From an uncultured Treponema sp. (lineage in GTDB: Bacteria > Spirochaetota > Spirochaetia > Treponematales > Treponemataceae): a stretch of 64,000 bases of DNA. Positions 52,357 to 61,854 of this stretch are shown here, piece after piece (position 1 is the first letter of the stretch; every line of letters begins with the position of its first letter). The notes beneath the pieces are model-generated. The model was not told the origin of the DNA. It did not search any database and saw only the letters and a program-made list of their open reading frames with translations. The stretch lies in NCBI GenBank assembly GCA_934667505.1, contig CAKULY010000001.1:62001-126000 (forward strand). The letters run 5' to 3'. The position numbers and the translations under genes were made by a program.

Positions 52357-53391
52357 ATGAAACTTGCAATAGATTGTAGAATGATTGGCACAGGCGGAAT
52401 TGGAACATACATAAGTTCTCTTCTGCCATTTTTTCTTAAAAATTTCGACTGTCTTTTAATAGGCCACCCCCAGGATTTAGAAGACTTTGCCGGCGAACAT
52501 GAAATATGCAACATAAAGACTTTTTCTTTAAAAGAACTTTTATTTTTTGACAAAAAAATTTTAAAAAAGATTAACAATTGCAATGCATATTACACGCCGT
52601 ACTGCAATATTCCAAATGGAATAAAAATACCAATCTATTCTACAATTCACGACGTTGTATTTTTAGACAGACCTGAACTTGCTTCAAAACTTGGCATAGT
52701 AGCAAGAAAATGGTTCTATCTTAGAGCGGTAAAAAAATCTTGCAAGATATTTACGGTATCAGAATTTTCAAAGCAAAGAATTATATGCCACTTGCACTGC
52801 AAAAAGCCAGTCGTTGTAACTTACAGCGCAGTCCCGGAATTTTTAGAAATAAAAAATACAACTCCAAAAGAAAAGAAAAATGAAATTTTATTTGTAGGAA
52901 ACATAAAAAAGCACAAAGGATTGCATACTCTTTTGCCAGCCTTTGATATGGCAACAAAAAAAGGACTAGATGCAAAACTCGTTATAGTTGGAAATGCAAA
53001 TAATTTTAGAACAAAAGATGAATCAATAGATAAACTCTTGCAAAAAATAGATTCCTCGAAAATTATTTTTACAGGTAAAATTTCGAATGAAAATTTAAAA
53101 GAACTTTACAGCTCTTCAAAATTGCTTGTTCAACCATCTTTATATGAAGGATTTGGCTTGCCTCCGCTAGAAGCCCTGAAAGCCGGAACAAATGCTCTTA
53201 TTTCCGATATTCCAGTTTTTAAAGAAATATACAAAGATTTTCCTGTAGCATTTTTTAAAACAGAGGACATAAATGACTTGTGCGCCAAAATAATACAAAT
53301 GTACGATTCTCCCGCTCCTCAAAATATTCCTGACTTGTACACATTTGAAAAAACTTATTCAATTATCGAAAAAAATATAAAAGAAAACTAA
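52357..53391 (+). CDS. Glycosyltransferase, family 4
   Basis: A 344-residue GT-B enzyme. The N-terminal RMIGTGGIGTYISSL is the acceptor-side glycine loop. The C-terminal half has ILFVGNIKKHKGLHTLLPAF and QPSLYEGFGLPPLEAL with the E-x7-E signature of GT4 retaining transferases (mannosyl- or similar). The donor and acceptor are unknown. It is first in the glycan cluster and leaderless by promoter position. No signal peptide or membrane segment, so it is cytoplasmic. Confidence 0.88.
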   Translation: MKLAIDCRMIGTGGIGTYISSLLPFFLKNFDCLLIGHPQDLEDFAGEHEICNIKTFSLKELLFFDKKILKKINNCNAYYTPYCNIPNGIKIPIYSTIHDVVFLDRPELASKLGIVARKWFYLRAVKKSCKIFTVSEFSKQRIICHLHCKKPVVVTYSAVPEFLEIKNTTPKEKKNEILFVGNIKKHKGLHTLLPAFDMATKKGLDAKLVIVGNANNFRTKDESIDKLLQKIDSSKIIFTGKISNENLKELYSSSKLLVQPSLYEGFGLPPLEALKAGTNALISDIPVFKEIYKDFPVAFFKTEDINDLCAKIIQMYDSPAPQNIPDLYTFEKTYSIIEKNIKEN

Positions 53392-53402
53392 AGTCAATTT
53401 TC

Positions 53403-53431
53403 TTGAAAATTCTTACTTTTTAAGATAATAT
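53403..53431 (+). promoter_or_regulatory. Promoter of hddA, apparently leaderless
   Basis: TTGAAA (53403-53408), a 17-base spacer and TAATAT (53426-53431), then six bases to the ATG at 53438. Confidence 0.55.
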
Positions 53432-53437
53432 TATTCT

Positions 53438-54439
53438 ATGATTATTACACAAACCCCTTTTAGAATGAGTTTTTTTGGTGGCGGCACAGATTTTAGCGGC
53501 TTTTACAATGAACACGGAGGAGCAGTAATTAGCACAACTTTTGACAAATACTGTTATGTTACAGTGCGTCACCTACCTCCCTTTTTTGACTATAAAACTC
53601 ATCTTACATATTCAAAAGAAGAAAAAGTAAATTCTTATGAAGAAATACAGCATCCTGCAATACGCAACGCAATGCAGTGGCTAGATATGCACGAAATTCG
53701 TCTGACTTACGAATCAGACTTGCCTGCCCGCTCTGGATTAGGAACGTCATCTTCTTTTGCAGTTGGAATGATTGAAGCTTTCTATGCAATAAAAGGAAAA
53801 TATGCCGACAAAAAGAAGCTTGCAGACGATGCAATCTATCTTGAAAGAGTCTTATGCAATGAGGCTGGCGGTATTCAAGACCAGATTGCGGCCTCTTTTG
53901 GCGGTTTTAATAGAATTAATTTTTCAAGCGACGGCTACACGGTAAAACCTGTTATCATAAATCCAGAACGAAAGAAAAAATTAAACGACCGCCTTATGCT
54001 TTTCTTTACAGGATTCAGCAGATTTAGTTCCGACATTCAAAAAGGAACTGAAAAATCAATGAAGGACAAAACTGCTCAGCTATTAGAAATGTATAGACTT
54101 GTAGACGATGCTGAAAAAATTCTTACAAATAAAAATTCGGATTTAGACGAATTTGGAAAACTCCTTGACTATACCTGGAAACTAAAGAGAGGAATTTCAG
54201 GTGGAATTTCTACAAATTCTATAGACGAACAATACGAAAGAGCCATAAAGGCAGGCGCTCTTGGCGGAAAACTTTTAGGAGCCGGCGGCGGAGGCTTTTT
54301 GCTCTTTTACGTTCCAGAAGAAAAACAGCAGGTTGTAAAAGACGCGCTGCATGATCAAATGCACGTTCCTTTTAATTTTGAAAATGACGGAACTAAAGTT
54401 ATCTACTATGGTCCAGAGCTTTACGTTGAAAAAGAATAA
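53438..54439 (+). CDS. hddA: D-glycero-alpha-D-manno-heptose 7-phosphate kinase (GHMP family)
   Basis: A 333-residue GHMP kinase. ITQTPFRMSFFGGGTDFSGF at the N-terminus is the HddA-type substrate loop, LPARSGLGTSSSFAVG is the ATP-binding GHMP motif, and GGKLLGAGGGGFLLFY is the third conserved motif. It phosphorylates heptose-7-phosphate at C1 for GDP-heptose formation. The next genes encode the rest of the pathway (gmhA, hddC-gmhB). A related fucokinase-like activity is less likely given this context. Confidence 0.88.
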   Translation: MIITQTPFRMSFFGGGTDFSGFYNEHGGAVISTTFDKYCYVTVRHLPPFFDYKTHLTYSKEEKVNSYEEIQHPAIRNAMQWLDMHEIRLTYESDLPARSGLGTSSSFAVGMIEAFYAIKGKYADKKKLADDAIYLERVLCNEAGGIQDQIAASFGGFNRINFSSDGYTVKPVIINPERKKKLNDRLMLFFTGFSRFSSDIQKGTEKSMKDKTAQLLEMYRLVDDAEKILTNKNSDLDEFGKLLDYTWKLKRGISGGISTNSIDEQYERAIKAGALGGKLLGAGGGGFLLFYVPEEKQQVVKDALHDQMHVPFNFENDGTKVIYYGPELYVEKE

Positions 54440-54457
54440 ATCTTAAGAGGTCACCAA

Positions 54458-55090
54458 ATGAAGTACATAGATCAACTTATAGAACGCTACCCTAGCCTTG
54501 AAATCTGCAAGCAAGATATTGAAAAGGCGGCTCTGATTTTAATCAACAGCTATGAAAAAGACGGAAAACTTTTAATTGCAGGAAACGGCGGTTCTTGCGC
54601 AGACAGCGACCATATAACTGGAGAGCTTTTAAAAAGCTTTTGCAAAAAAAGAATTCCCGATTCAAAATTGATTAAGCAAATAAAAAAAGTTGATGAAGAA
54701 TCCGGTGAATATCTTGAAAATCGGTTGCAAGGTTCTTTGCCCGCCATTGCCCTTACAAACAATACCGCTTTAATGACCGCCAGCTTAAATGATGTTGATG
54801 GAAACGCAATGTTTGCGCAGCAAGTCAATGGCTACGGAAAAAAAGGCGATGTTTTTTTAGGCATTTCAACATCTGGCAACTCAAAAGATATTATTTATGC
54901 AACGGCTGTAGCAAAGGCAAAAGGTCTTTATACAATTGCGCTGACAGGAAAAGACGGCGGAAAACTTGCGAAAATTTCTGACGTCAGCATTATTGTTCCT
55001 CAAAACGAGACATTTATGATTCAAGAACTGCATCTTCCTGTTTATCACGCGCTGTGTCTTCAGGTGGAAGAGCATTTTTGGGAAGTGTAG
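54458..55090 (+). CDS. gmhA: Sedoheptulose-7-phosphate isomerase (SIS domain)
   Basis: A 210-residue SIS-fold isomerase converting sedoheptulose-7-phosphate to D-glycero-D-manno-heptose-7-phosphate. AGNGGSCADSDHITGEL is the diagnostic motif, and FLGISTSGNSKDI is the second sugar-phosphate loop. An insertion around residues 65-90 (KLIKQIKKVDEESGEY) makes it longer than E. coli GmhA. AAGAGGT precedes the ATG. It lies 18 bases after hddA and 3 before the fusion gene. Confidence 0.9.
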   Translation: MKYIDQLIERYPSLEICKQDIEKAALILINSYEKDGKLLIAGNGGSCADSDHITGELLKSFCKKRIPDSKLIKQIKKVDEESGEYLENRLQGSLPAIALTNNTALMTASLNDVDGNAMFAQQVNGYGKKGDVFLGISTSGNSKDIIYATAVAKAKGLYTIALTGKDGGKLAKISDVSIIVPQNETFMIQELHLPVYHALCLQVEEHFWEV

Positions 55091-55093
55091 TTT

Positions 55094-56434
55094 ATGAAAA
55101 CGATTATAATGGCAGGCGGAAAGGGAACTCGCATTCAGAGCGTAAGAAACGATGTTCCTAAGCCGATGATTGAAATTTGCGGAAAGCCAATTCTTCAGTA
55201 TCAAATTGAAAATTTAAAACAATGCGGATTAACCGATATAACAATCGGCGTTGGATATTTAGGCGATGTCATAAAAGCATATTTTAAAGATGGAAAAGAA
55301 TTTGGCGTAAATATTGATTATTTTACTGAAGATTCTCCTTTAGGAACTGCTGGCGCGCTTTTTAAAATGTTAGATGGAAAAGACTGCGATGCCGTTCACA
55401 CAAAGACAGTAATTGATGACGATTTTCTGCTTCTTTGCGGAGATGTGATTTTCGACATTGATTTCATAAGATTCATAAATTTTCATAAGCAAAAAAAAGC
55501 CTGGGCTAGTTTAATGGCTCATCCAAATGGCCACCCATACGATTCTTCAATTTTGATTACAGAAATTCTTCCGCCAAAGTTTCCTGGAGAACTTCCTCAA
55601 AATACGCATAGAGTCGTAAAATGGCTAGCGAAAGAAGATGAACGGCTGTGGTACAGAAATCTTGTAAATGCAGGAATAGAAATAATTTCGCCTCAACTGC
55701 TTAGAAAAACAGCAGAAAACTTTGTTCCCCGCCATCCTGAAGCTCCTGACAAAATAGACCTTGACAGAGATGTCTTAAAACCAAATATCAATTCAAAAAA
55801 GATATTTGCCTACGAGACACCGGAATACATAAAAGACATGGGAACTCCAGACAGGTATTACGAAACTGAAAACGATATAAAAAGCCATAAAGTATCTTCA
55901 AGAAATCTCAGCCACAAGCAAAAAGCTATTTTTCTTGACCGAGATGGAACTATAAATAAAAAGAACGGATTTATAACAAGCCCACAGCAGTTTGAATTAG
56001 AAGAAGGAGCGGCACAGGCTATAAAGAAGATAAATAAGTCCGGCTATCTTGCCATCGTTGTAACAAATCAGCCTGTAATAGCGCGTGGCGACTGCACTTT
56101 TGAACAATTGCAAGAAATACACAACAAAATGGAAACTCTATTGGGAAAAGAAGGTGCTTTCATAGATGCCTTGTATTTTTGTCCTCACCATACAGACAAA
56201 GGATTTCCAGGAGAACGCCCTGAATACAAGTGCGATTGCCAGTGCAGAAAACCAAAGCCAGGACTTTTGCTTCAGGCTAGCCAGGATTTAAATATCGACC
56301 TAAGCGAATCTTATATGATAGGCGATGGAAAAAATGACATTCTTGCCGGGCAGGCAGCTGGGTGCAAAGAAAGTCTTTTGGTAGACAAGAACAACAGTCT
56401 GCTTGACTGTGTATCTAAAATAATAAAACAGTAA
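55094..56434 (+). CDS. hddC-gmhB: Fused heptose-1-phosphate nucleotidyltransferase and heptose-bisphosphate phosphatase (HddC-GmhB)
   Basis: A 446-residue bifunctional protein. Residues 1-~240 are a nucleotidyltransferase (IIMAGGKGTRIQSV, VPKPMIEICGKPILQYQIE, EDSPLGTAGALFKM) of the HddC type, making GDP-D-glycero-alpha-D-manno-heptose. From ~275 the chain is a HAD phosphatase of the GmhB type: FLDRDGTINKKNGF, a CPHHTDKGFPGE zinc-site region with CDCQCRKPKPGLL, and YMIGDGKNDILAGQAAG. The two steps flank each other in the pathway (7-phosphatase, then nucleotidyl transfer). The order is the reverse of the reaction order but in one chain. GDP rather than ADP as the base is inferred from HddA. Confidence 0.88.
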   Translation: MKTIIMAGGKGTRIQSVRNDVPKPMIEICGKPILQYQIENLKQCGLTDITIGVGYLGDVIKAYFKDGKEFGVNIDYFTEDSPLGTAGALFKMLDGKDCDAVHTKTVIDDDFLLLCGDVIFDIDFIRFINFHKQKKAWASLMAHPNGHPYDSSILITEILPPKFPGELPQNTHRVVKWLAKEDERLWYRNLVNAGIEIISPQLLRKTAENFVPRHPEAPDKIDLDRDVLKPNINSKKIFAYETPEYIKDMGTPDRYYETENDIKSHKVSSRNLSHKQKAIFLDRDGTINKKNGFITSPQQFELEEGAAQAIKKINKSGYLAIVVTNQPVIARGDCTFEQLQEIHNKMETLLGKEGAFIDALYFCPHHTDKGFPGERPEYKCDCQCRKPKPGLLLQASQDLNIDLSESYMIGDGKNDILAGQAAGCKESLLVDKNNSLLDCVSKIIKQ

Positions 56435-56445
56435 ATGAGCATTAT

Positions 56446-57567
56446 ATGAAAGTAGCTATTGTACACGATTGGCTTACAAACTACGGCGGAGCCGAAACCT
56501 TTGTAGAACTTCTTTTAAAAATTTATCCTCAAGCAGATATTTTTACTCTTGTTTATGATAAAAAAAAGATGAAAGGACATTTTGAAAAAAACAAAATCAT
56601 TACATCTTCACTACAAAAAATCCCATTTTCTACAAAGATATATACAAAATTGCTAAAGTTCATGCCAAAAGCTTTTGAATCTTTTGACTTGTCAGGCTAC
56701 GACCTTGTTGTTTGCAGCAGCTCTTCATGTGCGAAAGGTGTAATAGTTCCGCCTTACATACCTCAAGTTGCTTATATCCACTCCCCTATGCGCTACGCAT
56801 GGGACTTGTTTTTTGATTACAAAAAACGCAGCGGCAGATTGACTAGATTTTTCATGTCTAAATGGATGCCAGAAATTCGTCAATGGGATTTTATTTCAAG
56901 CCAAAGAATAGATACCCTTGTTGCAAATTCAAAATATATAGCTCGCAGGATAAAAAAATTTTGGAATTTAGATGCAAAAGTTATTTATTCTCCAGTAAAT
57001 GAAGAACGATTTTTTCCAGACTTTTCTAAAGAACGCAAGGACTTTTATGTCGCATTTTCAAGGCTTGTTCCGTACAAAAGAATCGATTTAGCAGTTCAAG
57101 CCATAAAAGGAACTGAAAAGAAACTAGTTGTAATCGGTTCTGGCTCTGAAGAAAAAAAACTAAAGCAACTTGCCTCAGGAAATAAAAATATAACATTTAC
57201 AGGCAGAATCGATGATAAAGAACTTAGAAATTATCTTCAAACTTGCAAAGCAATGATTTTTTGCGCAGAAGAAGATTTCGGACTTGCCCCGCTTGAAGCG
57301 CAAGCCTGTGGCTGCCCTGTGATTGCATTTGGTCGCGGAGGAGCTTGCGAAACTGTAAAAGATTGTAAAACTGGTATTTTCTTTGAAAATCAAGACGTTG
57401 ATTCTTTAAAAAATGCATTAGAAAGATTTGAACAATTGCACAGTCAAAATATTTTTAAGTCAGAAGAAATTGTTGAACACGCAAAGACATTTAATCAAGA
57501 AAATTTTATAAAAGAATTCAAACAGACCGTAAATAATACAATTGAAAAAATAAGCATAATGAAATAA
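56446..57567 (+). CDS. Glycosyltransferase, family 4 (WbaZ-like mannosyltransferase type)
   Basis: A 373-residue GT-B enzyme. The N-terminal VAIVHDWLTNYGGAETFVE and YIHSPMRYAWDLFFDYKK match the WbaZ-like group used in O-antigen synthesis. The C-terminal FSRLVPYKRIDLAVQAI and CAEEDFGLAPLEAQACGCPV carry the E-x7-E donor motif. It may add mannose or heptose to the lipid-linked glycan. It lies 11 bases after hddC-gmhB. Confidence 0.85.
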   Translation: MKVAIVHDWLTNYGGAETFVELLLKIYPQADIFTLVYDKKKMKGHFEKNKIITSSLQKIPFSTKIYTKLLKFMPKAFESFDLSGYDLVVCSSSSCAKGVIVPPYIPQVAYIHSPMRYAWDLFFDYKKRSGRLTRFFMSKWMPEIRQWDFISSQRIDTLVANSKYIARRIKKFWNLDAKVIYSPVNEERFFPDFSKERKDFYVAFSRLVPYKRIDLAVQAIKGTEKKLVVIGSGSEEKKLKQLASGNKNITFTGRIDDKELRNYLQTCKAMIFCAEEDFGLAPLEAQACGCPVIAFGRGGACETVKDCKTGIFFENQDVDSLKNALERFEQLHSQNIFKSEEIVEHAKTFNQENFIKEFKQTVNNTIEKISIMK

Positions 57568-57579
57568 AATGGATGTGTA

Positions 57580-59055
57580 ATGACGTCAACAGAATTTATA
57601 TCTTTATTTAAGAAAACATATCACAACAGAACAAGCTCTTTTCTTTCTGGCTTAATGCTCATGATTGTGGATGCAATTTCACTTTTTTGTTGCATCGGGC
57701 TGGCATTTTTAATCATAAACTTGTTCAAACCGGAACTTATAAATTTCCGCTCTTTTGTAAACTATACACTTTATTTTCCTTTAGTTTTATTAGTTTTCTA
57801 TGCGGCAGGTCTATATCCTGGCATAATGAATTCCCCGTCTGACGAAATTCGCAAAATGACAATTTGTTCCTTTTTCTGTTTTATGGGAATAGGCATAAGC
57901 ATCATATTTGAAGACGGTTCTTCTGATAATATCATTATGGTTATAACGCACAGCATTGCTGCCGACAGCAGCAACATCGCTGTAATCTGCGCGCTTCTTT
58001 TAGCCACGCCGATATGTGCAATTGGACTGCCAGCTTGCCGCGAAATTGGCAGGCATATTTTCGGAAAATTCTTTTGGTGGGGAGTTCCCGCTGTAATATA
58101 CGAAACTGACAATAGCGGCGCAGTTGTTGTAAACCGATTAAAAAAACGCAGGGATTTAGGTTATAGACCTGCAATAATAATTGATAATTCTGTAAAAGAA
58201 AGCTTTATCCAAGACGGAATTCCTGTTTTTCCAGAAACAGATGAAATTTTAAATGCAATAAAGAAACTGAAAATAAAAGTCGCCATTCTTTGTGACTATA
58301 CAGGCAACAGAAAACAGATTTTCACAAGCTACAGATACACAATAAATATTTCTAAAAATCAAGATAATCTTTCTTCTTCAATGCACATAAGAGATTTAGG
58401 CGGAATAATAGGCTACTCAACAACTCATAATTTAACAAGGAAAGGCAGCCTTTTTACAAAACGCCTAATTGATTTGTTTTTAATTTTTATTTCGCTTCCA
58501 ATAGTCTTGCCTGTAATGATAATTCTATCCATTTTAGTAAAAATGACATCAAAAGGGCCTGTTTTTTATGGACACAAACGAGTTGGAAAAAATGGAAAAG
58601 AAATAAAGTGCTGGAAATTTAGATCGATGTACAATAATTCTCAAGAAATGCTAGAAAAAATTCTTGCAACCGATCCTATAAGAAAAGCAGAATGGGAAAA
58701 AGATCGAAAATTTGTAGACGACCCGCGTGTTACAAACTTTGGAAAATTTCTTAGAAAAACAAGCCTTGATGAGCTTCCACAGCTTTTTAATATTTTGATA
58801 GGACAAATGAGTTTTGTAGGTCCTAGACCAGTTACAAAAAGTGAAATAGAAAAATATGGCGAAAGCGCAAATTTTGTCCTTTCTGTAACGCCAGGACTTT
58901 CTGGAATGTGGCAAATTTCTGGACGCTCGGACACAGGCTACGAAGAAAGAATAAACCTAGATACCTACTATATTCAAAACTGGTCCGTATGGCTTGATAT
59001 ATGGATTATTATAAAAACTGTATGGGTTGTTATTAGAGGAAAAGGTGCATACTAA
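57580..59055 (+). CDS. Polyprenyl-phosphate sugar-1-phosphate transferase (WbaP/WcaJ type)
   Basis: A 491-residue initiating transferase for glycan assembly on undecaprenyl phosphate. The N-terminal part has about four membrane helices (residues ~20-145). A CoA-binding-like central domain follows, and then the catalytic C-terminus: KRLIDLFLIFISLPIVLPVM, GPVFYGHKRVGKNGK, KFRSMYNN and LRKTSLDELPQLFNILIGQMSFVGPRP, with the Asp-Glu catalytic pair. The sugar (galactose or glucose) is unknown. It ends one base before the Omp85-like gene. Confidence 0.92.
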   Translation: MTSTEFISLFKKTYHNRTSSFLSGLMLMIVDAISLFCCIGLAFLIINLFKPELINFRSFVNYTLYFPLVLLVFYAAGLYPGIMNSPSDEIRKMTICSFFCFMGIGISIIFEDGSSDNIIMVITHSIAADSSNIAVICALLLATPICAIGLPACREIGRHIFGKFFWWGVPAVIYETDNSGAVVVNRLKKRRDLGYRPAIIIDNSVKESFIQDGIPVFPETDEILNAIKKLKIKVAILCDYTGNRKQIFTSYRYTINISKNQDNLSSSMHIRDLGGIIGYSTTHNLTRKGSLFTKRLIDLFLIFISLPIVLPVMIILSILVKMTSKGPVFYGHKRVGKNGKEIKCWKFRSMYNNSQEMLEKILATDPIRKAEWEKDRKFVDDPRVTNFGKFLRKTSLDELPQLFNILIGQMSFVGPRPVTKSEIEKYGESANFVLSVTPGLSGMWQISGRSDTGYEERINLDTYYIQNWSVWLDIWIIIKTVWVVIRGKGAY

Positions 59056-60675
59056 ATGAAGCGTTTTTATATTGCAATAGCATTTTTACTCTCAATATCT
59101 GCGGCTTATTCAAATCAATATAAAATCGCAGATGTTGACTACAACATAAAAGGCATAACAAGAAAGTATGTTTTAGATACAAAAATTCCTGTTGACAAGA
59201 ATAGAATTTTTAACTCGGAAGACGAACTAATTTCTTATATAGATGATTATACTCAAAAGTTAGAAAATACAAGAACCTTTGAATCTATTGAAGTTGATTT
59301 TATAGTAGATGAACAACCAGTAGATTTTACAACAAACGCAGAAACAGAGAATTTAGAGCCTTTGTATCGCATTCATTTGAAAGTTGCCACAAAGGATTCG
59401 TCTCACCTTTTGGCTTTACCCTATGGAAAAACGACGCCAACAGGAGATTCCGGACAAAATATCGTTGTAAAGTTTAAAATCAAAGATACAAATTTTTTAG
59501 GTTCTATGGAAACCATGGGAACTGATGTAAACGTAGAAATAGAAACAAAAGAAAAAGGCTCTGCCCCCGATTTTAAGCTAGGCTTTAATACAGAATTTTA
59601 CACGCCGTTTAAGATGGGTGTTATAGACTGTTCCTGGGGAAACTCTTTTGCCCTTTCATACACGTTTGGAAAGCACATGCCAGAATGGGATATTCAAACA
59701 GGCTTAGATTTTTCTATGCCTTTTGACAAATTTTCTTTAAAATTAAGCGTAAATCAATATTCCATAAACGATTTAGACTACTATCAAAAAGAAGATTCCA
59801 ACGGAATTTACAACGATAATATCTATTTTAAAGAAAGTGTAGATTTTTCTGCGCCAATAGAAATTCAAGATATTCAAAACTGGGGAAAAATATATTACAC
59901 GCCGAAACTAGGATTCGGTTACAACTGGGATTTTGACGGAATTCGCGATGAAGACCTAAAAGGACCTGTTGTTTCTGCAAATCAAACTGTTTCAACCTCT
60001 CGCGTAAACTGGATTGGCAATTTTAGAAACGGCATTAGTGTTTCGATTTCAACGCCATTTAGCTATAATTTTCAAACAGAAGAATTTGTTTCTGGCATAA
60101 ACGGAGAACTTTCTTTATACAAAGCATTTAAGTATGCGGGCATTTATTCAAGAAGCTACGCTTTTGCAAACTTGTCTTCTATTCAAGATGGCGGAAGAGA
60201 AAACATAGGTTCTAGGCTTCGAGGAATTCGCTATAAGCAATATTTTGCAGAATCAACTGGCCATTCAAATTGGTATGCTACAGAAACGCCTGCAGCATTC
60301 GTATTTAATATCGATGTGCCGATTCATATATTTACGTTCAGATTTGAAGATTGGCCTTTTATAAAAGACCATCAGAAGCTTAGCAGAATAATGTCTATCT
60401 TTGATAATGAAGTTCAGCTTTCTCCTTTTTTAGATTTTGCATTGGTTCACAATAGAATTACAAACACAAATTTTCATCCTACCGATGGTTTTTATTCTGG
60501 GGGGCTAGAAGTTTTAGTGTATCCAAAAAAATGGAAAAATTATACGGTTCGTGCGAGTCTTGGTGTAGACTTAGGCAGGAAATTGCCATATTTCAAAAAA
60601 TTCGTAAATCAAGATTGGCGAGATTCTAGCGTAAGTTCTTATGAACTTACAATTGATCTTTCTATGTTCTATTAG
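59056..60675 (+). CDS. Omp85/BamA-like outer-membrane protein with one POTRA-like domain
   Basis: A 539-residue protein with signal peptide ending near SAAYS. Residues ~22-130 look like a single POTRA module (IKGITRKYVLDTKIPVDKNR ... TRTFESIEVDFIVDE). A long barrel follows, with FLGSMETMGTDVNVEIE and LRGIRYKQYF, the latter in the place of the VRGF/Y lock motif. The chain ends SSYELTIDLSMFY, an aromatic terminal strand. Its start abuts the sugar-transferase stop, so it may help place or secrete the glycan or an associated protein. The family call is moderate. Confidence 0.6.
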   Translation: MKRFYIAIAFLLSISAAYSNQYKIADVDYNIKGITRKYVLDTKIPVDKNRIFNSEDELISYIDDYTQKLENTRTFESIEVDFIVDEQPVDFTTNAETENLEPLYRIHLKVATKDSSHLLALPYGKTTPTGDSGQNIVVKFKIKDTNFLGSMETMGTDVNVEIETKEKGSAPDFKLGFNTEFYTPFKMGVIDCSWGNSFALSYTFGKHMPEWDIQTGLDFSMPFDKFSLKLSVNQYSINDLDYYQKEDSNGIYNDNIYFKESVDFSAPIEIQDIQNWGKIYYTPKLGFGYNWDFDGIRDEDLKGPVVSANQTVSTSRVNWIGNFRNGISVSISTPFSYNFQTEEFVSGINGELSLYKAFKYAGIYSRSYAFANLSSIQDGGRENIGSRLRGIRYKQYFAESTGHSNWYATETPAAFVFNIDVPIHIFTFRFEDWPFIKDHQKLSRIMSIFDNEVQLSPFLDFALVHNRITNTNFHPTDGFYSGGLEVLVYPKKWKNYTVRASLGVDLGRKLPYFKKFVNQDWRDSSVSSYELTIDLSMFY

Positions 60676-60728
60676 AGATTAGCCGCAACAACTATGTGAC
60701 TTGATGCAATTTTTTTGAAAAATCTTAT

Positions 60729-61841
60729 CTATTTTTTATTCATCAAAGTTATCTTTGAAAATTGAATTTGCGCATCGTTTTTCCAGTATTCTTCTGGAGA
60801 ATATGTTTTTAAAATAGAATAAAGTTGAACTGCAAAAACTGGATTATTATTTTTTTGCGCAAGGGCTGCAAATTCATTAAAACCTTGCCAAACTTTATTG
60901 TTAATTCCCCAGTCCACTATATCTTCATATAAAACAGCTTCTTTTAAAACCGATGCTAAGCCTTTGTATTCAAATTCCGGATTTCTTTTCTTTACAACTT
61001 CATAAATCTTAGTAAAACCGGTAAGAGTACACAATGCGCTGCAATTAAGAGCCTTGTCTAAAACATTTTTAGAATTGTAATATATGGCAAGATCCATATA
61101 AGCTTGCAACAAACTGTAATTTTGAACACGGTATAAAGAAAAAAATTTTTCAAGAGCATTTGATTTTGCACTTGAAATTGTTTTATTTATCGCTTTTATA
61201 AAAGCAGAATCCTTATATAAGTTGTCTTGTGCAATTATAAGCAAGAGGTATTTTTCATAGTCGTCATATTTTTCTTGAATAGAACTGATTTCTGCCAATG
61301 AATACAAAATATTATACTTTTCGGCAGGAATATCTAGTATGCCAGCATTTTTCAAAGCCCTTTCATAAAAATTAAAAGCAAGAGCATACTCTCCTTCCAA
61401 TTTATAAATATTACCGCACAAAACATCCGCTTCTGGAAATGGCTTTTTAGATTTTATAAAATCTATCAGCTTTGTTTTTGAATCATCAAAAGCTTGAATA
61501 CCATATCTTTTTTCATAGCGATTTATAATCATAAGGGCATCGTAATCTTGTCTTTCTTTTAAAATGCCTTTAGAAGCGGACAAAAAATCACCTGCGTATT
61601 TGACTTCAGCAGGTTTAAAAGAATTTTCTAGAGTAAAAACTTCCCAATCAATCCGATTTTTTCTAGTTTCTGTAGCTTTTTCTGCAAGTTTTAATGCAAG
61701 CGAAAAATCAGAGTCTTCAAATGCGATTTCGGCATCTTCAAAAATCCGCTGATCGTTATAAATGTAATCAGGCTCCTTTGCAGTTTGAGCGAAAAGCGGT
61801 AAATATGTAAAAATAAACAAACAGAATAAAAACTTTTTCAT
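60729..61841 (-). CDS. Exported helical-repeat (TPR-like) protein, unknown function
   Basis: A 370-residue protein with signal peptide ending near LPLFAQ. The mature part is helical with TPR-like pairs, for example FEDSDFSLALKLAEKA, GEYALAFNFYERALKNAG and VLDKALNCSALCTLTGF. It is probably periplasmic. It lies downstream of ispG on the same strand with 13 bases between them, so co-transcription from the ispG promoter is likely. No known partner. Confidence 0.65.
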   Translation of the reverse strand: MKKFLFCLFIFTYLPLFAQTAKEPDYIYNDQRIFEDAEIAFEDSDFSLALKLAEKATETRKNRIDWEVFTLENSFKPAEVKYAGDFLSASKGILKERQDYDALMIINRYEKRYGIQAFDDSKTKLIDFIKSKKPFPEADVLCGNIYKLEGEYALAFNFYERALKNAGILDIPAEKYNILYSLAEISSIQEKYDDYEKYLLLIIAQDNLYKDSAFIKAINKTISSAKSNALEKFFSLYRVQNYSLLQAYMDLAIYYNSKNVLDKALNCSALCTLTGFTKIYEVVKKRNPEFEYKGLASVLKEAVLYEDIVDWGINNKVWQGFNEFAALAQKNNNPVFAVQLYSILKTYSPEEYWKNDAQIQFSKITLMNKK

Positions 61842-61854
61842 AAAGTCTCCAAGT

